Shown piece after piece: positions 21,383 to 28,880 of a stretch of DNA of 40,427 nt. Position 1 is the first letter of the stretch; every line of letters starts with the position of its first letter. The notes beneath the pieces were generated by a model. That model saw only the letters and a program-made list of their open reading frames with translations. It did no database searches and was not told the DNA's origin. This DNA is from Candidatus Nanopelagicales bacterium (GTDB taxonomy: Bacteria; Actinomycetota; Actinomycetes; S36-B12; CAIYMF01). The translations under genes were made by a program, and so were the position numbers. The stretch covers positions 1-40,427 of the forward strand of contig JADGOZ010000069.1 in NCBI GenBank assembly GCA_017882705.1. Reading direction: 5' to 3'.

Positions 21383-23700
21383 GGCATGACCTCGGGGGCG
21401 CCGGCGAGCAGGACATCGAGGAGGCGGACGGCGCCGGCCTTGTCGAGGGGGTTGTTGCCGTTGCCGCACTTGGGGCTCTGCACGCAGCTCGGGCAGCCGT
21501 CCGGGCACTCGCAGGCCGCGATCGCGTCGCGCGTCGCGGTGAGCCAGGTGCGCGCAGCGGCGTAGCCGCGCTCGGCGAAGCCGGCGCCGCCCGGGTGGCC
21601 GTCGTAGACGAAGACGGTCATGCGGCCGGTGTCCTCGTGCAGCGCGGTGGAGACACCGCCGATGTCCCAGCGGTCGCACGTGGCGACGAGCGGCAGCAGC
21701 CCGATCGAGGCGTGCTCGGCGGCATGGGCGGCACCGGGCACGTCGACCTCCTGCAGCTGCGCTGCGGCGAGCTGCTCGGCCGACACGGTCCACCACACCG
21801 CCTGCGTGCGCAGGTGACGCGGCGGCAGGTCGAGCGGCTCCTCGCCGAGCACCTGCCCGGTGAGGTAGCGGCGCTTGAGATAGGCGACGACCTGGTTCGT
21901 CACCTCGACGTGCCCGTGCACGAGCTCGGCCTCGCCCCATGCGGTCCGGGCGATCTCGTCGACGATCCGGATGTCCGTCGTGTCGCGGGCGGAGGTGGTC
22001 CAGTCGACGTCCTCGCGGTGCGCTACGGCCACCGAGTCCTCGAGGTCGAGCAGGTCCACGACGTACGTCGCCCCCTGGTGCACGTACACCGCGCCGGTGT
22101 GCACCGTCGTGTGCGCGGCGCCCGGGTCCACCGTGCCGAGCATGCGCCCGGTCTCGTCCTCGACGACCTTGACCATCCCGCCGCCGATGCCGCGCAGGTC
22201 CGCGAGGTCGCAGGCCCGTTCGCGCCGGGTCCAGAACCAGCCACCGGGACGAACGCGGAGCAGGCCGCGCCCGACGAGGTCGTCGATCACGTCGCGGGTC
22301 GTGGGCCCGAACGTCGGGAGGTCGTCCTCGGTGAGCGGCAGCTCGGCCGCCGCGGCGCACAGGTGCGGGCCGAGCACGTAGGGGTTCGTCGGGTCGCAGA
22401 CCGTCGCCTCGACGCCGGCGCCGAACACCGCCTCAGGGTGGTGCACGAGGTAGGTGTCGAGCGGGTCGTCGCGCGCGACGAGGACGGCGAGCGCGTCCTC
22501 GCCGGAGCGGCCGGCCCGACCGGCCTGCTGCCAGAGCGAGGCGCGCGTGCCCGGCCAGCCGCACAGCAGCACGGCGTCGAGGCCCGTCACGTCGACACCG
22601 AGCTCGAGCGCGTTGGTCGCCGCGACCCCGAGGAGCTCTCCGGAGCGCAGGGCGTCCTCGAGGGCGCGCCGCTCCTCGGGAAGGTAGCCGGCCCGGTACG
22701 CCGCCACCCGGTCGGTCAGCTCGGGGTCGACCTCCGCGAGCGTGTCGCGCGCGGTCATCGCGACGGCCTCGGCGCCGCGTCGCGACCGGACGAACGCCAG
22801 CGTGCGTACGCCCTCGACGACGAGGTCCGCCAGGAGCGAGGCGGTCTCGGCCGTCGCCGTGCGCCGGGTCGGGGCGTCGTTCTCTCCGCCGTGGTCCGTG
22901 AGCGGCGGCTCCCACAGCGCGAACGACGTCGCGCCGCGGGGCGAGGCGTCGGCGCTCACCGCCTCGACCGGGAGCCCGACGAGCCGAGACGCGGATCCCG
23001 CGGGATCGCCGGACGTCGCGGACGCGAGGACGAACGTCGGCGTCGAGCCGTAGCGCGCTGTGACGCGACGCAGCCGGCGCAGCACGTTGGCCACGTGCGA
23101 GCCGAAGACGCCGCGGTAGACGTGGCACTCGTCGACGACGACGTAGTCGAGCGCCCGGAGGAACGACGCCCAGCGCTCGTGCCCCGGCAGCATCGAGCGG
23201 TGCAGCAGGTCGGGGTTGGTGAGGACGTAGCCGGCGTGCGCGCGGATCCAGGCGCGTTCCTCGTCGGGGGTGTCCCCGTCGTACGCCGACACCCGCAATC
23301 CCTCGACGCGGAGCTCCTCGATCGAGCGCCACTGGTCGTGGGCCAGCGCCTTCGTGGGCGCGAGGTAGAGCGCCGTCGAGCCGCGGCCGTTCGGCGCGCG
23401 GGATCCCTCGACGACGGCGGTGAGCGCCGGCATGAGGTAGGCCAGGGACTTGCCGGACGCGGTGCCGGTGGACACCACGGCGTGCCGCCCGTCGTGAGCG
23501 AGGTCGGCCGCCTCCGCCTGGTGCGCCCACGGGAGCTGGAGGCCGCGACGCGTCCAGGCGTCGCGCAGGTCCGGGTCGACCCAGTCCGGCCAGCCCACGG
23601 CGGTCCCCACCCGCGCCGGCACCTCCTCCACGTGGAGCAGCCGGTCCGCCCGCCCTGCGGCGAGCCGCGCGAGCAGCTGCGCGGGATCAGGGGAGGCCAC
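21379..23700 (-). CDS. DECH-box DNA helicase with C-terminal Cys cluster (MrfA/YprA-like)
   Basis: This 773-residue superfamily 2 helicase has Q-motif Gln61, Walker A STGTASGKS (77-85), PTKALA (115-120), TNPD (161-164), DECH (190-193), SATSGDP (227-233), and the motif VI region QQAGRAGRSG. The C-terminal part is DUF1998-like with a metal-binding cysteine cluster CECPDGCPSCVQSPKC (C730, C732, C736, C739, C745). Bacillus MrfA (YprA), with this architecture, helps repair mitomycin crosslinks; a similar role is inferred. The GTG at 23700 has CAGGAT 6 nt upstream, a partial match to the leaderless pattern. It is the helicase that defines the 'helicase/secretion neighborhood' beside actinobacterial Tad genes. 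Confidence 0.94.
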   Translation of the reverse strand: MASPDPAQLLARLAAGRADRLLHVEEVPARVGTAVGWPDWVDPDLRDAWTRRGLQLPWAHQAEAADLAHDGRHAVVSTGTASGKSLAYLMPALTAVVEGSRAPNGRGSTALYLAPTKALAHDQWRSIEELRVEGLRVSAYDGDTPDEERAWIRAHAGYVLTNPDLLHRSMLPGHERWASFLRALDYVVVDECHVYRGVFGSHVANVLRRLRRVTARYGSTPTFVLASATSGDPAGSASRLVGLPVEAVSADASPRGATSFALWEPPLTDHGGENDAPTRRTATAETASLLADLVVEGVRTLAFVRSRRGAEAVAMTARDTLAEVDPELTDRVAAYRAGYLPEERRALEDALRSGELLGVAATNALELGVDVTGLDAVLLCGWPGTRASLWQQAGRAGRSGEDALAVLVARDDPLDTYLVHHPEAVFGAGVEATVCDPTNPYVLGPHLCAAAAELPLTEDDLPTFGPTTRDVIDDLVGRGLLRVRPGGWFWTRRERACDLADLRGIGGGMVKVVEDETGRMLGTVDPGAAHTTVHTGAVYVHQGATYVVDLLDLEDSVAVAHREDVDWTTSARDTTDIRIVDEIARTAWGEAELVHGHVEVTNQVVAYLKRRYLTGQVLGEEPLDLPPRHLRTQAVWWTVSAEQLAAAQLQEVDVPGAAHAAEHASIGLLPLVATCDRWDIGGVSTALHEDTGRMTVFVYDGHPGGAGFAERGYAAARTWLTATRDAIAACECPDGCPSCVQSPKCGNGNNPLDKAGAVRLLDVLLAGAPEVMP

Positions 23701-23830
23701 GCCCCGATCCTGCCCTGTCCGCGAGCCACCGCCCGAACGAGCGCTGACGCGCGCCTACGGCCCGCGTCGCGGCGGTCACGCGCGGCCGGGGAGCGGGACG
23801 CGGCCGAGGTGGCTGTGCGAGAGTGCGGGC

Positions 23831-24163
23831 GTGGATCTCGATGTCAGCACCCGTGAGGAAGCCGGCCGCGTCGTCGTCGTCGCCATCGGGGAGGTCGACG
23901 TCTACACCGCGCCGCGGCTCGACGCCGAGCTGAGCCGGCTCACCGCCGATGGCCGCACCGACCTCGTCGTGGACCTGGCCCGAGTCGACTTCCTCGACTC
24001 GACCGGGCTGTCGGTCCTGGTGAAGGCGCTCAAGCGGGTCCGCGAGGCCGACGGGCGCCTCGACCTCGTCGTCACGTCCGACCGCGTCGCGAAGGTCTTC
24101 CGGATCACCGGCCTCGACCAGCTCATCCCGCTGCACCCGACGCTCGCCGACGCCCTGGCCTGA
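23831..24163 (+). CDS. bldG: STAS-domain anti-anti-sigma factor (BldG-like)
   Basis: This 110-residue single STAS domain carries the phosphorylation motif VDFLDSTGLSVLVKAL with Ser57 as the expected target of an anti-sigma kinase. In its unphosphorylated form such a protein binds the anti-sigma factor and frees a sigma factor. Beside a helicase on one side and an ATPase then H+-pyrophosphatase on the other, it matches bldG (SCO3549) by position as I recall, a regulator of development and stress in Streptomyces. The GTG at 23831 is preceded 6 nt upstream by GAGAGT, a partial -10 match. The gene lies 2 nt before its partner. Confidence 0.9.
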   Translation: MDLDVSTREEAGRVVVVAIGEVDVYTAPRLDAELSRLTADGRTDLVVDLARVDFLDSTGLSVLVKALKRVREADGRLDLVVTSDRVAKVFRITGLDQLIPLHPTLADALA

Positions 24164-24165
24164 CC

Positions 24166-24534
24166 GTGCCCGTCGCCACGCTCTCGATCCCGCCGTCGGT
24201 CGAGCACGTCCGCACGGCGCGGCTCGTGGCCGTCGCCGCGGCCCGTCGCTCCGGCCTCGACGAGGAGACGGTCGACGACGTCCGGCTGGCCGTCGGTGAG
24301 GCGGTGGCCCGCGCGGTCCTGCGCCACGGCGCCGCCGAGATCGACACCCATGTCGAGGTCGTCGTCCGCGACGACGGGCACGGGTTCGAGGTCGAGGTGC
24401 ACGACCACAGCGCGCCGAGCGTGCGCGACGACGACGACGGCATCGCCCTCGCCCTCGTCGAGGCGCTCGTGCCCCAGCTGCGCACGCACGGCGAGGTGCT
24501 CACCCTCGCGTGGCCCACGAGCACCGCGACGTAA
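24166..24534 (+). CDS. Anti-sigma-type ATPase-fold partner of BldG (ApgA-like)
   Basis: This 122-residue GHKL-fold protein resembles RsbW/SpoIIAB-type anti-sigma kinases: an N-box-like helix VDDVRLAVGEAVARAVLRHG (residues 37-56), a beta-rich core, and a C-terminal LALVEALV helix. The nucleotide-binding boxes are degraded. The usual Asn of the N-box is missing and the expected DxGxG is replaced by HDHSAPS, so kinase activity is doubtful. It begins 2 nt after the STAS gene and should act with it to control a sigma factor. No sigma factor gene is in the window. The stop codon is inside the left arm of a long inverted repeat. Confidence 0.85.
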   Translation: MPVATLSIPPSVEHVRTARLVAVAAARRSGLDEETVDDVRLAVGEAVARAVLRHGAAEIDTHVEVVVRDDGHGFEVEVHDHSAPSVRDDDDGIALALVEALVPQLRTHGEVLTLAWPTSTAT

Positions 24535-24582
24535 CTGGTGCTGTGGTCGCTTCCTGGGCCGGGAAACGACCGCAGCACCAGT
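24534..24582 (+). terminator. Long stem hairpin after the BldG pair
   Basis: The 16-nt arms ACTGGTGCTGTGGTCG (24534-24549) and CGACCGCAGCACCAGT (24567-24582) pair fully with one T-G wobble; after one mismatch the loop adds TTCC/GGAA, giving about 20 bp of stem around a 7-nt loop. It starts in the stop codon of the ATPase gene. It should terminate transcription before hppA, but its length and perfection also fit a mobile palindromic repeat. Confidence 0.65.
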
Positions 24583-24718
24583 GACATGCGGGCTTCCGGG
24601 CATGACAGCGCTTGCAGGCGAGTGACGACCCGTACTGCCGCGAGGGAGGACCCGCCGGTGTGACCCATGCCGCACCGTGAACCGGGGTCCTGGGGGTGGT
24701 CCAGGTCACAGCCGTGCG

Positions 24719-24724
24719 TAGACT
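24719..24724 (+). promoter_or_regulatory. Probable hppA -10 box
   Basis: TAGACT fits TANNNT and lies about 65 nt upstream of the first codon reached after an AAGGAG ribosome binding site. No clear TTGACA-like box lies 16-18 nt upstream. It is the best promoter candidate in the 260-bp spacer, whose middle part (about 24600-24700) shows nothing else that I can name. Confidence 0.45.
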
Positions 24725-24744
24725 CCGGCGCACTCGCGGGTTCG

Positions 24745-24762
24745 CGCTCCTCTCCGGGAGCG
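24745..24762 (+). promoter_or_regulatory. Leader hairpin of hppA
   Basis: CGCTCC (24745-24750) and GGAGCG (24757-24762) form a 6-bp stem with a 6-nt loop in the proposed hppA leader, upstream of the ribosome binding site. It could stabilise the message or affect translation. Confidence 0.35.
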
Positions 24763-24794
24763 GGCGATCCCCTCTACGTTCTCAAGGAGCCTGA

Positions 24795-27251
24795 ATGTCC
24801 GGGTCGTTGACCGCTGCCATGGGCGCCGTGACCGTCGCCGGCGGGAACCTCACCCTGGTCGCCATCGTGGGGCTGGTCGCCATCGCCGCCCTCGGTGTCG
24901 CCTGGGTGCTCGCCCGCGAGGTGCTGGCCGCCAGCCAGGGCACCGAGAAGATGCAGGAGATCGCCGCGGCGGTCCAGGAGGGCGCGGCGGCCTACCTCTC
25001 GCGCCAGTTCCGCACCCTGTCCGTCTTCGCGGTCCTCGTGTTCTTCCTCCTCTTCCTCCTCCCGGCCGAGACGACGTCGGAGAAGATCGGTCGCTCGGCC
25101 TTCTTCCTCATCGGCGCGGTCTTCTCCGCGATCACCGGCTACACCGGCATGTGGCTCGCGGTGCGCGGCAACGTCCGCGTCGCGGCCGCCGCGAACGAGG
25201 ACGACGGCGAGCACAAGGCGATGAAGATCGCGTTCCGCACCGGCGGCGTGGCGGGCATGTTCACCGTCGGCCTCGGCCTGCTGGGCGCGTCGATCGTCGT
25301 CTTCATCTACAAGGACCAGGCACCGACCGTGCTCGAGGGCTTCGGCTTCGGCGCGGCGCTGCTCGCGATGTTCATGCGCGTCGGCGGCGGCATCTTCACG
25401 AAGGCGGCCGACGTCGGCGCCGACCTCGTCGGCAAGGTCGAGCAGGGCATCCCCGAGGACGACCCGCGCAACGCCGCCACGATCGCGGACAACGTCGGCG
25501 ACAACGTCGGCGACTGCGCCGGCATGGCGGCCGACCTCTTCGAGTCCTACGCCGTGACCCTGGTCGCGGCGCTGATCCTGGGCAAGGCGGCCTTCGGCAA
25601 CCTCGGGCTCGTCTACCCGCTGCTTGTCCCCGCGATCGGGGTCATCACCGCAGTCATCGGCATCTTCGCCGTGTCGCCGCGCAAGGGCGACCGCTCGGGC
25701 ATGGCGGCCATCAACCGCGGCTTCTTCATCTCGGCGATCGTGTCGATCGTGCTCGTCGTCGCGATGACGTTCATCTACCTCCCCGACCGCATCACCAAGA
25801 TCGACGGCGTGGTCGGCGACAGCCTGGGCCTCGTGAACATCGACTCGTTCAACCCGCGCTGGCTGGCGATCGGGTCGGTCGTCATCGGCATCGTCCTGGC
25901 CGCTGCGATCCAGCAGCTCACGGGCTACTTCACCGAGACCAACCGCAAGCCGGTCGACGACGTCGCGAAGAGCTCGCTCACCGGCCCGGCCACCGTGATC
26001 CTCGCGGGCATCTCGGTCGGCCTCGAGTCAGCGGTCTACTCGGCCATCCTCATCGGCGCCGCGGTCTTCTGCGCCGCCACGTTCTTCGGCGGCGGCTCGG
26101 TCGTCGTGTCGCTGTTCGCGATCGCCCTCGCCGGCACCGGCCTGCTCACCACGGTCGGCGTCATCGTCTCGATGGACACCTTCGGCCCGGTGTCGGACAA
26201 CGCGCAGGGCATCGCGGAGATGTCCGGCGACATCTCCGCGGAGGGCGCCGCGGTCCTCACCAGCCTCGACGCCGTCGGCAACACCACGAAGGCGATCACC
26301 AAGGGCATCGCGATCGCGACGGCCGTGCTCGCGGCGACCGCGCTGTTCGGCGCCTTCCGCGACACGGTCCTGCAGGCCACGCAGGACGCGATCAACTCCG
26401 GGATCCTCAAGGAGAACATCCCCGGCGCGATCGACATCCCGCAGTACCAGGCCGTCCTCGACATCGCGAACCCGCGCAACCTCGTCGGGCTCATCCTCGG
26501 TGCCGCGGTCGTGTTCATGTTCTCGGGCCTGGCCATCAACGCGGTCTCCCGCGCGGCCGGCGCAGTGATCTTCGAGGTGCGTCGCCAGTTCCGCGACCAC
26601 CCCGGGATCATGGACTACACCGAGAAGCCGGAGTACGGCAAGGTCGTCGACATCGTCACCCGCGACTCGCTCCGCGAGCTCATCACGCCGGGTCTCCTCG
26701 CGGTCCTCATGCCGATCGTCGTCGGCTTCGGTCTCGGCATCGGCGCCCTCGGCTCCTACCTCGCCGGCACCATCGCGACCGGTGTGCTCATGGCCGTGTT
26801 CCTGTCCAACTCCGGTGGGGCGTGGGACAACGCGAAGAAGTTCGTCGAGGACGGCAACCTCGGCGGCAAGTACTCCGAGGCGCACGCGGCGACGGTCATC
26901 GGCGACACGGTCGGCGACCCGTTCAAGGACACCGCCGGCCCGGCGATCAACCCGCTGCTCAAGGTGATGAACCTCGTCGCCCTGCTCATCGCGCCGTCGG
27001 TCGTCTCGCTCTACCTCGCGGGCAACGCGAAGTACGGCTGGGCGCTGGCGCTCGGTGCGTTCGCGATCGTCGCGATCTCGGTCATCATCGCCAAGGCGCG
27101 CCCGATCGCGGTCGGCGAGGACCCCGAGATCGAGGTGATCCTCGAGCACGTGGGCGAGCACCACGACCCGAGCTACCACACCGACCCGCACTACGCGGAG
27201 CACCACCCGGACGACATCGCGGACATCCACCCGGAGCAGCACGACTCCTGA
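24795..27251 (+). CDS. hppA: K+-independent proton-translocating pyrophosphatase with His-rich tail
   Basis: This 818-residue polytopic pump splits PPi in the cytoplasm and exports protons. The catalytic signature DVGADLVGKVE is intact, followed by DDPRNAATIADNVGDNVGDC with its aspartates. GNTTKA, carrying Lys at the position that is Ala in K+-dependent forms, marks the K+-independent type. About 15-16 helices can be traced. The C-terminal ~40 residues beyond the last helix form a charged tail with nine to ten histidines (for example GEHHDPSYHTDPHYAEHHPD), unusual for the family. The ATG is set by AAGGAG. The gene appears monocistronic: its own promoter lies upstream and a strong hairpin begins 17 nt after the stop. 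Confidence 0.97.
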   Translation: MSGSLTAAMGAVTVAGGNLTLVAIVGLVAIAALGVAWVLAREVLAASQGTEKMQEIAAAVQEGAAAYLSRQFRTLSVFAVLVFFLLFLLPAETTSEKIGRSAFFLIGAVFSAITGYTGMWLAVRGNVRVAAAANEDDGEHKAMKIAFRTGGVAGMFTVGLGLLGASIVVFIYKDQAPTVLEGFGFGAALLAMFMRVGGGIFTKAADVGADLVGKVEQGIPEDDPRNAATIADNVGDNVGDCAGMAADLFESYAVTLVAALILGKAAFGNLGLVYPLLVPAIGVITAVIGIFAVSPRKGDRSGMAAINRGFFISAIVSIVLVVAMTFIYLPDRITKIDGVVGDSLGLVNIDSFNPRWLAIGSVVIGIVLAAAIQQLTGYFTETNRKPVDDVAKSSLTGPATVILAGISVGLESAVYSAILIGAAVFCAATFFGGGSVVVSLFAIALAGTGLLTTVGVIVSMDTFGPVSDNAQGIAEMSGDISAEGAAVLTSLDAVGNTTKAITKGIAIATAVLAATALFGAFRDTVLQATQDAINSGILKENIPGAIDIPQYQAVLDIANPRNLVGLILGAAVVFMFSGLAINAVSRAAGAVIFEVRRQFRDHPGIMDYTEKPEYGKVVDIVTRDSLRELITPGLLAVLMPIVVGFGLGIGALGSYLAGTIATGVLMAVFLSNSGGAWDNAKKFVEDGNLGGKYSEAHAATVIGDTVGDPFKDTAGPAINPLLKVMNLVALLIAPSVVSLYLAGNAKYGWALALGAFAIVAISVIIAKARPIAVGEDPEIEVILEHVGEHHDPSYHTDPHYAEHHPDDIADIHPEQHDS

Positions 27252-27268
27252 GGATCGGCGCACCCCGC

Positions 27269-27315
27269 ACGACGACGCGGGCCCGGAGGACACACCTCCG
27301 GGCCCGCGTCGTCGT
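27269..27315. terminator. Very strong hairpin after hppA
   Basis: A perfect 21-bp stem (27269-27289 with 27295-27315) closes a 5-nt loop ACACA. It begins 17 nt past the hppA stop. No T tract follows, but stems of this strength terminate in high-GC actinobacteria. The next gene's start is only 24 bp away, so the hairpin also insulates that promoter. Confidence 0.88.
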
Positions 27316-27326
27316 CGTGGGTGGGC

Positions 27327-27332
27327 CATGAT
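27327..27332 (+). promoter_or_regulatory. -10 box candidate of the methyltransferase gene
   Basis: CATGAT lies exactly 6 nt before the GTG at 27339. It matches TANNNT at the A and final T only, so it is a weaker case of the same leaderless arrangement. Confidence 0.35.
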
Positions 27333-27338
27333 CGGTCC

Positions 27339-28859
27339 GTGACCGACCTCGGACGAGCCGACCGCACGGCGGCGCTGCGCCTGCGAGACGCCTTCCTCGA
27401 CGCCGGCTTCACCGCCGACGGCCTGCTCACGATGCTCGGGGCTTCCGCGTACGCCGCCCTCGGGCGCGGCGAGCACGTGCCGGCGCGGCGCGCGCTGCAG
27501 GACCGGCACGGCGCCGAGGCCGAGCTCGCGCGGCTCTTCGTGCTCGGCGACGCCGCCGAGCGCAGCGACGTAGCCCGGCACCTGCCGCTCGACGACCTGC
27601 TCGCGCTCGGGCTCGTCGGCGGCGGCGCGACGCTGCGCGCGCTCGTCGACGTGCGGCCCTACGGCGAGAGCGACACCGACTGGTACGTCGTCAGCGACCA
27701 CGGTCCCGACTCGGCGGGCCACGACGTGGGGGAGGTCGCGGTCGACCACGTGCTCGGCGTGGGCGGTGCGTCGCTGACCCTCGCGCGGCTCACGCCGCGG
27801 GTGCAGGTCGATCGCGCGCTCGACCTCGGGACCGGCTGCGGCGTCCAGGCGCTGCACCTCGGTCGCCACGCCGGCACCGTCGTCGCGACCGACCGCAACC
27901 GCCGCGCGCTGCGGCTCGCCGCCGTGACGGCGGCGCTCTCGGGCCAGGAGTGGGACCTGCGCGAGGGCTCGATGTTCGAGCCGGTCGCGGGCGAGACGTT
28001 CGACCTCGTCGTGAGCAACCCGCCGTTCGTCATCTCGCCCGGGCACCGTTACACCTACCGCGACGCCGGCCTGCCGGCCGACGACCTCGGCCGCCTCCTC
28101 GTCACGCAGGCACCGGGACGCCTCAGCGACGGCGGCACCGCCGTGATCCTCGCCAACTGGCTGCACCTGCGCGGCCAGGACTGGCGCGAGCGGGTCGCCT
28201 CGTGGGTGGCGACGACGGGCTGCGACGCGTGGATCGCCGAGCGCGAGGTGCAGGACCCCGCGGAGTACGTCGGGCTCTGGCTGCGCGACGCCGGCGGTCG
28301 CTCCGACGACGCGGAGGCGAGCGCCGAGCACGACCGGCGCTACGCCGAGTGGCTCGACGAGCTGCGCGCGATGGACGCCGAGGGCATCGGCTTCGGGTGG
28401 GTCGTGCTGCACAAGGGCGGCACCTACGGCGCGCAGGGACCACGGATCGAGGATGCCGTGCACGCACCTCGTCAGCCGCGCGGCGACGAGGTCGCGGCGC
28501 TCGTCGCCGCCCGCGCTGGCTGGGCGCGGTGGGACGCCTTCGCGCTGCTCGGCGCTCGGCCGAGCCGAGCACCCGGCCTGCGTCTCGTCGAGGAGGAGCG
28601 CGCCGACGCGGCCGGTCGCCTCGGGTCGATGCCGTCGCGCGTCGGGCTCGTCGACGGGTGGCGGCCCGACGTCGTGCTCGACTCCGTCGGCCTGCACCTC
28701 GTGCGACAGCTCGACGGCGACACGAGCCTCGCCGACGCGGTCGGCTCCGCGGCTGCGGCATACGACCTCGATCCCGACGACGTGCTGCCGGGTGCGCTGC
28801 TCGCGGTGCGGGGGCTCGTCGAGGACGGCCACCTCCTTCTCGAGCCCGACGACGCGTGA
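27339..28859 (+). CDS. SAM-dependent methyltransferase with NPPF motif (DUF7059/DUF7782 type)
   Basis: This 506-residue protein has a central Rossmann-type methyltransferase domain with SAM motif ALDLGTGCGVQAL (about residues 160-172), ATDRNRRAL after strand 2, and the catalytic-type SNPPF (226-230). Asn-Pro-Pro-Phe/Tyr motifs occur in enzymes that methylate amide or amino nitrogens of DNA, RNA or proteins (HemK, RlmF and similar). The flanking ~140-residue N-terminal and ~200-residue C-terminal domains match the arrangement I recall as DUF7059 and DUF7782 in Actinobacteria. The GTG at 27339 is preferred over one at 27321 because of the promoter spacing. Substrate unknown. It starts a likely three-gene unit. 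Confidence 0.9.
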   Translation: MTDLGRADRTAALRLRDAFLDAGFTADGLLTMLGASAYAALGRGEHVPARRALQDRHGAEAELARLFVLGDAAERSDVARHLPLDDLLALGLVGGGATLRALVDVRPYGESDTDWYVVSDHGPDSAGHDVGEVAVDHVLGVGGASLTLARLTPRVQVDRALDLGTGCGVQALHLGRHAGTVVATDRNRRALRLAAVTAALSGQEWDLREGSMFEPVAGETFDLVVSNPPFVISPGHRYTYRDAGLPADDLGRLLVTQAPGRLSDGGTAVILANWLHLRGQDWRERVASWVATTGCDAWIAEREVQDPAEYVGLWLRDAGGRSDDAEASAEHDRRYAEWLDELRAMDAEGIGFGWVVLHKGGTYGAQGPRIEDAVHAPRQPRGDEVAALVAARAGWARWDAFALLGARPSRAPGLRLVEEERADAAGRLGSMPSRVGLVDGWRPDVVLDSVGLHLVRQLDGDTSLADAVGSAAAAYDLDPDDVLPGALLAVRGLVEDGHLLLEPDDA

Positions 28860-28880
28860 CGACAGGACGGACGGACCGCC

